Part shown: in pieces, positions 33,401 through 39,731 of the stretch
How positions within the stretch are numbered: the stretch's first letter is position 1
Layout of the letters: each line of letters starts with the position of its first letter
NCBI GenBank assembly: GCA_019894855.1
Contig: JAGXNS010000005.1
Span: 13,703 to 53,433 of the forward strand
DNA length: 39,731 nucleotides
Direction: 5' to 3'
Source of the DNA: Promethearchaeota archaeon
Lineage (GTDB): Archaea; Asgardarchaeota; Lokiarchaeia; Sigyniarchaeales; SOKP01
Made by a program: the position numbers and the translations under genes
The notes under the pieces: generated by a model
Database searches by the model: none
Told to the model about the DNA's origin: nothing
What the model saw: only the letters and a program-made list of their open reading frames with translations

Positions 33401-34591
33401 ATGGTAGATATAAGTAAGGTTAAAACGATTTCAATTATCGGAGCCGGAACAATGGGTAGAGAGATCGCTCAAGTTGCTCTAATGTCAAACATATTTAATA
33501 AAGTTTACTTAAACGATACTAACGATAACGCTTTAAAAAATGCTAAAATCTATATACTAAATGGTCTTAACAAATTGGAATCCAAAGGTCTATTAGCGCA
33601 CGGATTAACAACGAATGAATTAATTAAAAAGCTGGTAATCGATAAAAATTTAATCTCCTCAATTAAAGACGCAGATTTTGTTGTTGAAGCAATACCCGAA
33701 ATAATGGAATTAAAACAAGAACTGTTTGAAGAAATAGGCCAATACGCTCCAGAGCACGCTTTGTTAGCAACAAACACATCGACTATGAGCATTACCAAAA
33801 TCGCAGAGGCATCAAAAAGACCTGAACAAGTAATTGGAATGCATTTTTTTACTCCTATTCCTTTGCTCAGGCTAATTGAATTAATAAAAGGAGAAAAAAC
33901 ATCGCAAGAAGCTTTTGATTTAGGTGTAGCAATCGGTCAAAGGTTACCCGCAATCAAGGGTAAAAGGTATATCGCAAAAATAGAAAAAGAAAGTCCAGGA
34001 TTCATTGTAAATCGCCTAACTATTGCGACAAGCCTTTTATTTAATTGGATTTTAGATATGGCTACTGATAAAGGGATTCCTTACGAGAAAATCGACAATG
34101 ATTTCGTGTCTCCCCCTGAATTGGGCCCATTAGCTAAATGGGATTTTTTAGGGTTAGATATTGTTTGCGATGTAATGAATTATTTTGTCAAAGAAATATC
34201 ACCTGAATTTGCTCCCGGTAAAACGCTTACAAACCTTCTCAAAGAAGGCAATTTGGGAAGAAAAACGCAGAAAGGTATATATGAGTGGGTTGAAGGAAAA
34301 CCTAATCGTAAAACTAATGAAAAAGCAGGCTTATTCAACCCAGAACAATATTACGCAATTCAATTAAACGAAGGATGTAGGTTATTAGAGGAAAAAATTG
34401 TTTCCGGATATAAAATAATTGACGATACAATGTTAGCAGGAATGGATATGCCAGGACCGTTTGGAGCTGGTAAAAGAAATTACGAAAAATGGTCATTAAT
34501 GCTAGAAGACCTCGCTGAAACAACCCAAATAAATTACTTTAAACCGTGTGACATGATGAAATCTGGAGCTTTTCTTAAACTTAGAAAGTAA
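33401..34591 (+). CDS. 3-hydroxyacyl-CoA dehydrogenase
   Basis: 396 residues. NAD-binding ISIIGAGTMGREIAQ at the N-terminus, DADFVVEAIPEIMELKQELF, NTSTMSI and GMHFFTPIPLLRLIELI with the catalytic His; then SPGFIVNRL and the C-terminal 3HCDH domain. It oxidises 3-hydroxyacyl-CoA (for example 3-hydroxybutyryl-CoA) with NAD+. No fused enoyl-CoA hydratase is present. An inserted stretch around 190-200 (KGKRYIAKIEKE) lengthens the linker. It suggests fatty- or amino-acid oxidation, or butyrate metabolism, in this organism. Single gene; ATG at 33401. Confidence 0.9.
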   Translation: MVDISKVKTISIIGAGTMGREIAQVALMSNIFNKVYLNDTNDNALKNAKIYILNGLNKLESKGLLAHGLTTNELIKKLVIDKNLISSIKDADFVVEAIPEIMELKQELFEEIGQYAPEHALLATNTSTMSITKIAEASKRPEQVIGMHFFTPIPLLRLIELIKGEKTSQEAFDLGVAIGQRLPAIKGKRYIAKIEKESPGFIVNRLTIATSLLFNWILDMATDKGIPYEKIDNDFVSPPELGPLAKWDFLGLDIVCDVMNYFVKEISPEFAPGKTLTNLLKEGNLGRKTQKGIYEWVEGKPNRKTNEKAGLFNPEQYYAIQLNEGCRLLEEKIVSGYKIIDDTMLAGMDMPGPFGAGKRNYEKWSLMLEDLAETTQINYFKPCDMMKSGAFLKLRK

Positions 34592-34673
34592 TTAATTTTT
34601 AATTGAAGTTCACGGTAGAAACGAAAATAAAACTAAAGTATGAAAATTAAATATCCTAAATCTTTATTTGAAG

Positions 34674-34681
34674 TATATAAA
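34674..34681 (+). promoter_or_regulatory. TATA box for the small winged-helix gene
   Basis: TATATAAA lies 29 nt before the TTG start at 34703, so the transcript is expected to begin at or next to that codon, i.e. leaderless. No SD is present. Confidence 0.4.
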
Positions 34682-34702
34682 AATTAAATTAAATTCTATA
34701 TT

Positions 34703-34993
34703 TTGAACGAGAAAAATACAACCCCTAAAACGGGATTTGATAAAATACTAGATTTTTTTAACGATAACCTCGCAATAAATCATCCCATCGCAATTGCAGA
34801 AGTTGTTGAGCAAACTGGATTTTCTTGGAGCTTTGTGAAAAAGACCCTAGCTAAGATAAAGGACGATTATGATGGATTTTTCTTCGAAAAATCAGGAAGC
34901 ACATGGATTATATGGAAAGACAGAAACCATATAATTAAGAAATTGGATGAAACTTGTTCTAGATTTTTAGTAGACGACAAAGAAGAATGCTAA
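34703..34993 (+). CDS. Small winged-helix-like protein
   Basis: 96 residues. The sequence has three helices followed by a strand pair: DKILDFFNDNL, IAIAEVVEQTGFSWSFVKKTLAKIKD (helix-turn-helix like) and GFFFEKSGSTWIIWKD (wing). It may bind DNA or be a protein-interaction module. The start is probably TTG at 34703; there is no ATG or GTG before the conserved part, and a TATA box 29 nt upstream fits a leaderless transcript. It converges on the radical SAM gene. Confidence 0.55.
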   Translation: MNEKNTTPKTGFDKILDFFNDNLAINHPIAIAEVVEQTGFSWSFVKKTLAKIKDDYDGFFFEKSGSTWIIWKDRNHIIKKLDETCSRFLVDDKEEC

Positions 34994-35001
34994 AATCAAA
35001 G

Positions 35002-36111
35002 TTACATATTCGATTTCGCTAGTTTTCTAAATTTTTTACCTGACAAGTATAAAATGCAGCAACCAGAACAAACTGGTAGTAGGCTATTTTGATTAAAATA
35101 GTTGCGAAAAATTTGAAATTTATCTCCATTCCAGATATCAGAAATAGAGTTCTTACTTAGATTTCCTAGAATAAGATCGTAAAAAATATGACATGGTGCG
35201 ATATCACCTGAAGCTGTAATATCAATTGAAGTCCAAGGACTTAAACAGCTTTTATAAATATCCGTCATTTCCTCCCATTTTGCGGCTAAATATGCTTTAA
35301 TATTTCCAGCTGAAAATGTTGGTGGTAAAAGTAAATAATTCTTATGCATAGAATCTAATTTTACAATTACGCTCTTAACTTGGTGGGATAATTCTTCTGT
35401 ATCTATGTTTGCAAAATCTCCCGGCGATCGGACCATGGCTTTCCAATAATTATTAGAATTAATTCCAAACTCAGACTTTAGGAATTTTGCATAAGATTTA
35501 CCCATACTCTCAGTTAAAAAGTTCTGCATCTGAATAGTAACCCAATCAATTTTATTGAGGTCGATGTCATCAAGAAATAACTTTTCTATTGAGTCGTAAT
35601 TGTCATTTGTAATTGTGTATATCAAACTAATAGTTGGTTTTTTTTTCCCTGCTTTTTCTTTTTCATTATGCAGAGTTTCTATACCTTTAATTGCTTTCGC
35701 ATAACTACCCGCCCCTCTCTGGAGATCATTAGTCTCTTGTGGACCATCTAGTGATACTCTTATTGAATCAAATCCAGTTCGCACTAGCATTGAAGCATTT
35801 TTAGCTAAGAGTGTTCCATTAGTAGGTGTATCAACAATTGAACCCGCATTTTTAATCCTAATTATTAACTCTTCTAAGTACGGATATGTTAAAGGTTCTC
35901 CACCAAATAAACTATAAAAGGGCGTTACAGACCTTAATTCTAATATAATCTTTTTTACTAATTCGAAATCCATAACAGCGGGTTTCTTACCTGACGATTC
36001 GTTAGAAGATGTACCCGTTTCTCCCCAAAAATAACACATCTTACATCTTAGATTACAGTTCTCGGTTAAGTGGAGCGTTACATTGCGTGGTAAAGAAGAA
36101 TATTTAAGCAT
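35002..36111 (-). CDS. Radical SAM protein with SPASM-like C-terminal Fe-S domain
   Basis: 369 residues from ATG 36111; an in-frame TTG 48 nt upstream adds a hydrophobic stretch (YRIIFWFS) and is less likely. The radical SAM cluster motif is CNLRCKMCYF after HLTEN. The TPFYSLFGGEPLTYPYLEELI segment is the SAM-binding Gly motif. The C-terminal part has CLSPWTSIDITASGDIAPC and VCSGCCIL, as in SPASM/twitch proteins that bind auxiliary clusters. Family members modify peptides, proteins or cofactors; no obvious peptide precursor is next to it. The roadblock gene lies just upstream on the same strand. Confidence 0.85.
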   Translation of the reverse strand: MLKYSSLPRNVTLHLTENCNLRCKMCYFWGETGTSSNESSGKKPAVMDFELVKKIILELRSVTPFYSLFGGEPLTYPYLEELIIRIKNAGSIVDTPTNGTLLAKNASMLVRTGFDSIRVSLDGPQETNDLQRGAGSYAKAIKGIETLHNEKEKAGKKKPTISLIYTITNDNYDSIEKLFLDDIDLNKIDWVTIQMQNFLTESMGKSYAKFLKSEFGINSNNYWKAMVRSPGDFANIDTEELSHQVKSVIVKLDSMHKNYLLLPPTFSAGNIKAYLAAKWEEMTDIYKSCLSPWTSIDITASGDIAPCHIFYDLILGNLSKNSISDIWNGDKFQIFRNYFNQNSLLPVCSGCCILYLSGKKFRKLAKSNM

Positions 36112-36205
36112 AGAAAACCAAAAAATAATTCTATAAAGTGTTTTAACTGGTAAAAGCAAGTGTGTAATTTAAATAGATATGTTTAATCTTATAAGGCTCT
36201 AAAGA

Positions 36206-36598
36206 CTAATCTACAATGTTACTAAGTGATTTTGGTGGGTTAGCCGAAAAATACGTCTTAATGGAAGGAATATCGAGCTCACTTAAAGCTGCATCTTTTT
36301 TACACGATGCTACTAAGATGCCATTCTGATTGATCTGTTGTATTAAGACTAATCCATTACTACAATCAACCAAAATTCGTTTTAAATTGCTCTCCGTTAT
36401 CTCGCTAATAAGTTCTTGACCTATATATTTCAAAGCCGTACACATTCCGGATACAAGAGTTTGATCGGTAAATCCAGTAGTAGACGATGCGAGGGCAATT
36501 GGTAATCCTTCATTATTCACAACAATGAGATCGTTAATTTCATCATTTTCATTACACAAATATTCTAAATGTTCTGCTAAATCAGAATTCATGAACAT
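36206..36598 (-). CDS. Roadblock/LC7-domain protein
   Basis: 130 residues forming a single roadblock domain: EINDLIVVNNEGLPIALASS, then a long helix, a strand RILVDCSNGLVLIQQI and GILVASCKKDAALSEL. Such proteins dimerise and bind small GTPases of the MglA or Rag type; both a Rag-like and a Ras-like GTPase are encoded in this window. ATG at 36598 or 36592. Upstream of the radical SAM gene on the same strand with a 94-nt gap, and separated from the FrhB-like gene by 299 nt. Confidence 0.85.
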   Translation of the reverse strand: MFMNSDLAEHLEYLCNENDEINDLIVVNNEGLPIALASSTTGFTDQTLVSGMCTALKYIGQELISEITESNLKRILVDCSNGLVLIQQINQNGILVASCKKDAALSELDIPSIKTYFSANPPKSLSNIVD

Positions 36599-36897
36599 AA
36601 CCTTGGTATTCGCTTAGAAAAATTTAACCAGAATATATTAAGAAATTTTGATATATATGTCTTTGTGTTGAGAATGATTTTTAAAAATGTAGCAGATTTT
36701 CGTCAGATTATGATGATCAATAGATTAAATACATCAATTTTATATAATTCGCAACAGAATTCAATGTATTATTCCTGAATGCTCATTATATGGAGAGTGT
36801 GAAATTTCGTTTAAGGTTTAAATGTCATGATTTATTTTACTACTCAATAATAATTGAAAAACTAATAGAATTTTAATCGTATAAGTGGGATTATTGA
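36599..36897. other. 299-nt intergenic region without recognised gene
   Basis: This divergent gap between the roadblock and FrhB-like genes holds AT-rich promoter sequence. I see no tRNA, no open frame of note and no strong hairpin. A C-box-like ATGATGA (36710-36716) and a D-box-like CTGA (36775-36778) are present, but D' and C' boxes are not clear, so a C/D RNA is not supported. Confidence 0.5.
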
Positions 36898-37839
36898 ATG
36901 AAGATTGAAAAATCAAGTCAAGATCTTGAAAATGAAGTTATTTATGGAGGGTTATGCATTCATTGCGGAAGTTGTAATGCTTTCTGTCCACACATGGATT
37001 TTAATAAAGAAACAGGGTTAGCATATGTAGTAGATGAGTGTGCTGAGACTGTAGGCTTGTGTTATAATGCATGTCCCCGCAGTTTTCTACCGATTTCTGA
37101 AATCGAGCAAAAAATGTTCGGTCAAACACGCGCTGATTTAGGAGTAGGAGTTTATAAAGATATAATCCAAGTAAAATCTAAAAATAAAGATAAAATTCTT
37201 TATAATTTAGTCTTAGCTGCTTTTGAATCTGGTGTAACAAAACATTTTGTTTTAGGAGAACCTAAAAGCCAAAAACCACCTGTGTCCTTTCCTGTGGTTG
37301 TTGACAGTGCAAGTGATGCGAAAAAATACATTCCCGAAAAAACTATGGATATGGTCGGTCCTTTGGTTACAGGAATTGGCAAAGCTTACTTAGACAGGAA
37401 GAGGGATATCGGTATTATCGGAAACCCTTGCCATCTTCAAGGACTCGCTAAGATACTAACAAGTGACTTTAACACAGGAGCGGAAAGAACTACTCTAAAA
37501 ATAGCCTTTGCTTGTTCCTCTGGTGGAATGGCAGGGTGTAAATATTGCACTGATTTTTCTGGTGAATTTTCAGATATTTCTTATAGCCCATGGGGCGCTC
37601 CAAAAGGCTCAGAAGAAGCATTTTTAATAATAAGAACGGATATTGGGCAAAAAGTTGTGGATCACGCGATAAAAGAAAAATTGATCGAAATAACGAGTAA
37701 AGAACCAGACCTTAGCGAGATGAAGAAATTCCTTAATAGGAAAAGAAGGAAAAACTTTATAAATTTACTAGGTAAAGACTTAATTACAGCTAAATATCTT
37801 CAATTGAATGTTGATGAATTTAGAGATATTCTTGAATAA
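36898..37839 (+). CDS. FrhB/FpoF-family coenzyme F420-oxidoreductase beta subunit
   Basis: 313 residues. N-terminal Fe-S cysteines C20, C23, C26 and C30 (GLCIHCGSCNAFC) plus C48, C55 and C59 (CYNACP). Then the FrhB core: VVVDSASDAKKYIP, GNPCHLQGLAKIL, and CxxxxxGGMAGCKYCTDFSGEFSDISYSPWG near the C-terminus. It binds FAD and exchanges electrons with F420. It could link F420H2 from Mtd to the HdrA/hydrogenase proteins or ferredoxin, but it stands alone here. A C-terminal basic stretch (NRKRRKN) is odd. ATG 36898. Ends in a palindrome shared with the convergent small GTPase gene. Confidence 0.85.
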   Translation: MKIEKSSQDLENEVIYGGLCIHCGSCNAFCPHMDFNKETGLAYVVDECAETVGLCYNACPRSFLPISEIEQKMFGQTRADLGVGVYKDIIQVKSKNKDKILYNLVLAAFESGVTKHFVLGEPKSQKPPVSFPVVVDSASDAKKYIPEKTMDMVGPLVTGIGKAYLDRKRDIGIIGNPCHLQGLAKILTSDFNTGAERTTLKIAFACSSGGMAGCKYCTDFSGEFSDISYSPWGAPKGSEEAFLIIRTDIGQKVVDHAIKEKLIEITSKEPDLSEMKKFLNRKRRKNFINLLGKDLITAKYLQLNVDEFRDILE

Positions 37840-37850
37840 GAGTCATAAAT

Positions 37851-37874
37851 GAGTTAAATTAACTCTCTTTTTTT
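37851..37874. terminator. Palindrome plus T-run between convergent genes
   Basis: GAGTTAA-A-TTAACTC (37851-37865) is followed by a C and a run of T on the plus strand. It lies after the FrhB-like stop and includes the stop region of the small GTPase gene. The loop is tight, so the T-run may do most of the work. Confidence 0.4.
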
Positions 37875-38396
37875 TAAAATTGCTTCAACTAGAGTTTCAA
37901 AAACATTAGCGTTATTATCTCCGGTTTTAGAGCTAGTCTCTATCAGAAAAGGTATATTGTGTTCGTTCTTGAATTCTTCTGCTTCTTCTTTTTTTACAGT
38001 TCTTCTTGATTCTGAAAGATCGGCTTTGCCTCCTACCATGATGAAAATCGGATTTGTTGTATTATTTTCTACGACATCGTACCATTCTTGAAGGTTCTGA
38101 AAGCTCGTATATCTCGAAATATCGTAACAGAGTAAACAACCTTGAGCTCCTCTAGAATAGTTCGGCAAGAAGAATCTGAACCTTTTTTCGCCAGCAAAAT
38201 CCCATATTTGAAGCTTAATATCAGTATTATCTCTTGTTGTGCTCCATGTCAGCAAATCTGTCCCAATCGTAATTTTCATGGGTACGAAATGGCCGGTAAT
38301 AAGCCTCTGTATCATAGTACTCTTTCCCACACCACCATCACCTACTACAACGATTTTAAATAAAAATTGGCGTTTTTGATTAGATTGTTGTGACAT
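37854..38396 (-). CDS. Ras/Rab-like small GTPase with altered G3 and G4 motifs
   Basis: 180 residues. P-loop GDGGVGKS (19-26), G2 Thr in KITIGTD, G3 DFAGEKRF (66-73), G4 region MVGGKADL (120-127) and G5 ETSSKTG. Two key positions differ from Rab/Ras: the catalytic Gln of DTAGQE is Glu70, and the Asn of NKxD is Gly123. No C-terminal cysteine for prenylation. It should bind a guanine nucleotide, but hydrolysis and base recognition may be weak or need a partner. Probably works with roadblock or longin proteins encoded near. ATG at 38396. Confidence 0.88.
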   Translation of the reverse strand: MSQQSNQKRQFLFKIVVVGDGGVGKSTMIQRLITGHFVPMKITIGTDLLTWSTTRDNTDIKLQIWDFAGEKRFRFFLPNYSRGAQGCLLCYDISRYTSFQNLQEWYDVVENNTTNPIFIMVGGKADLSESRRTVKKEEAEEFKNEHNIPFLIETSSKTGDNNANVFETLVEAILKKRELI

Positions 38397-38477
38397 TTTT
38401 GAGAAATTTACTGAAAGTTATTAGCGTTAGATTGTATTAATAATATGTTTTTTTTTTAAAAACTTTTATTCAATATT

Positions 38478-39347
38478 TTATTCACTACTGAAATCTCTAT
38501 AGTATTTGTGATTTATATTTTTTAATGTTTCAATAATATTGTTTTGCTTGCTTTCTGGCAATAATTGGAGCTTTTCTATTAATTCAGAGGGGTTTATGCT
38601 CGAAATATTTTTATAAATAAGGTAAAAAAGTAGGATAGTCATCAGTGGAGAAATTACTACAATTAGAAATGAAATTGCCGAGATTTTCAAGGGCAATGAA
38701 CTTTCAATTCCAGTTCCTGGAAGGTTATGCATTATTCCAAGAAAACCATTAAATTCAATCATGGTTACTATTACTAGGTTTAAAATATTTAAAAGGATAA
38801 ATGTACCTAGGTTTATTAGGTAAATTAGCTTAAAATTTTTAAGATCTAGTCTATTTACTAATATCTCCGAGTTTCCTTCAATACTACTTTTAGTTTCAAT
38901 TGCTATTTTGGAATATTTCCAAATATCAATTAAGATCCAATAAAATCCAAATGTGTAAATGAAATTAAAAAGAACATTAAAAAAGAAATCATAAGTCTGT
39001 ATGAGTTGAGGATGATAATATGATTCACCCCCAATCCAAAAAAGTAATATTAATTGTAATAATGCAGTAAAAATCAATCTATTAGCGTGCTTTTTTTCTA
39101 ATCCAAGAGGATTGTATGTGATTGTGTTATCATAAGCTGATAATCTCCATTTATTAGCATTAATTAATCGAAAAAATAGAGAAAACATGTAAGTTATTAC
39201 CGGAAAGAGCGTTAAAAAGATGTTTTTCCAAGATTGAGCCAAAATAAATAGGTAAAATATAATAAAAATAATTAGATCTCGGAGTAAAGATTCATTGAGT
39301 AATTTTCTCAAGGGTAAAAACTCCTTTTTTGCATTATTTCCGCTCAT
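38478..39347 (-). CDS. Six-helix integral membrane protein, function unknown
   Basis: 289 residues; I do not recognise the family. About six hydrophobic helices: residues ~22-41, 43-63, 88-107, 121-145, 170-200 and 220-246. The N-terminus is charged and cytosolic-like, and the C-terminal ~40 residues (NPSELIEKLQLLPESKQNNIIETLKN) form a soluble amphipathic helix. No transport or enzyme motif is visible. ATG at 39347. Same strand as the small GTPase gene but with an 81-nt gap. Confidence 0.6.
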   Translation of the reverse strand: MSGNNAKKEFLPLRKLLNESLLRDLIIFIIFYLFILAQSWKNIFLTLFPVITYMFSLFFRLINANKWRLSAYDNTITYNPLGLEKKHANRLIFTALLQLILLFWIGGESYYHPQLIQTYDFFFNVLFNFIYTFGFYWILIDIWKYSKIAIETKSSIEGNSEILVNRLDLKNFKLIYLINLGTFILLNILNLVIVTMIEFNGFLGIMHNLPGTGIESSLPLKISAISFLIVVISPLMTILLFYLIYKNISSINPSELIEKLQLLPESKQNNIIETLKNINHKYYRDFSSE

Positions 39348-39455
39348 TCTTAATAGCGTTAAAAATTAAGCATTAATAAATAAATTTATTAAGTCTTTAC
39401 AAATATAAACTCTGTTTTTTTAATTAAGATTATAAGATAACCATCGAATGTTATT

Positions 39456-39731
39456 ATGAAATTTTGCCCGAACTGCGAAAAAGTATTATTTCCTACTAAT
39501 AATCAACTTTATTGTAAAACTTGTTCTCTCTTTTATGTTTTAAAAAAGGGAAAATTAGTAGCAAAAAATGACAACGACTTATTGAACGAAATTAATCTTT
39601 CTGGTACCGACGATAACAAATCTGAAGCGGAATATAAAAAAAAATCTAATAAAGATACAAGCAATTTAAATCATCAAAAAACGAGTTACCGCACTTTTTT
39701 TCCATATGAGGATTATAGAACAAGTCAAGAG
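39456..39731 (+). CDS. N-terminal part of a zinc-ribbon protein, possibly a Rad3/XPD-type helicase (3' end missing)
   Basis: The frame opens with ATG 39456 (an earlier ATG at 39448 stops after three codons) and runs to the window end, 92 codons. Residues 4-23 make a zinc ribbon: CPNC and YCKTC, as in the N-terminal ribbon of TFS/RPB9. A polar linker follows, then FFPYEDYRTSQE, which resembles the entry motif (FPYxxxRxxQ) of DinG/XPD/Rad3 superfamily-2 helicases. That second match rests on a dozen residues, so the helicase call is tentative. Confidence 0.5.
   Translation, partial: MKFCPNCEKVLFPTNNQLYCKTCSLFYVLKKGKLVAKNDNDLLNEINLSGTDDNKSEAEYKKKSNKDTSNLNHQKTSYRTFFPYEDYRTSQE

Noticed and set aside
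36710-36778. Possible C/D box guide RNA
   Set aside because: Only C-like ATGATGA and D-like CTGA are present; no clear internal D'/C' boxes or terminal stem.
1-39731. CRISPR arrays, insertion sequences, prophage or integrase genes
   Set aside because: No regularly spaced direct repeats, transposase motifs or phage genes were seen; the gene content is metabolic and housekeeping.

Overview
The window (about one-third GC) looks like a chromosomal segment from an Asgard archaeon, most like Lokiarchaeia. I infer this from co-occurring families, not from a search: a Rag/Gtr-type GTPase with a C-terminal roadblock-like domain, a Ras-like small GTPase, a free-standing roadblock protein, a nine-helix presenilin homologue, CDC48, archaeal-type tetrahydromethanopterin (H4MPT) C1 enzymes, archaemetzincin and an archaeal beta-CASP nuclease. 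Promoters show archaeal TATA boxes, and leaders are short, with GGTG/GGAG Shine-Dalgarno (SD) sites.

Layout. 1-3.4 kb: two tandem cell-surface proteins, the first cut by the window edge. 3.5-5.4 kb: ftr and mtd, divergent, both from the H4MPT branch of the Wood-Ljungdahl pathway. 5.5-10.5 kb: a minus-strand cluster of two uncharacterised paralogues, an NAD(P)-type methylene-H4MPT dehydrogenase, CDC48 and a small protein, closed by a hairpin terminator. 10.5-15.5 kb: a divergent three-gene unit encoding a winged-helix-HdrA-MvhD fusion and a two-subunit [NiFe]-hydrogenase. 15.5-17.5 kb: a longin-like protein overlapping tail-to-tail with the Rag-like GTPase. 17.7-23.6 kb: apt, a full glycine cleavage set (gcvT-gcvH-gcvPA-gcvPB) and methylthioadenosine phosphorylase. 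23.7-27.7 kb: beta-CASP nuclease, DHH/RecJ-like nuclease and mch. 27.7-39.7 kb: a mix including an orphan, a PPOX flavoprotein, a GT4 glycosyltransferase, archaemetzincin, presenilin, 3-hydroxyacyl-CoA dehydrogenase, radical SAM, roadblock protein, an FrhB-like F420 protein, a small GTPase, a membrane protein and the start of a zinc-ribbon protein that may be a Rad3/XPD-type helicase.

How the genes fit together. Ftr, Mch, F420-type Mtd and an MtdA/MtdB-type dehydrogenase cover formyl to methylene transformations on H4MPT. Glycine cleavage would feed the methylene level, and the HdrA-hydrogenase set and FrhB-like protein would connect H2, ferredoxin and F420 pools.

The strongest candidate for an undescribed system is the 10.6-15.5 kb unit. 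HdrA carries an N-terminal DNA-binding-type winged helix and a C-terminal MvhD domain. The hydrogenase large subunit ends exactly at the His of its C-terminal metal-binding motif, so it has no maturation peptide, and it has Gln instead of His in its N-terminal motif. The promoter has a perfect palindrome just downstream of its TATA box. Together these suggest an H2- or redox-responsive transcription complex. Also notable: two genes (gcvT and the Rag GTPase) encode their conserved N-termini with no AUG, GUG or UUG available, each having a GGTG SD before an AUC or AUA.
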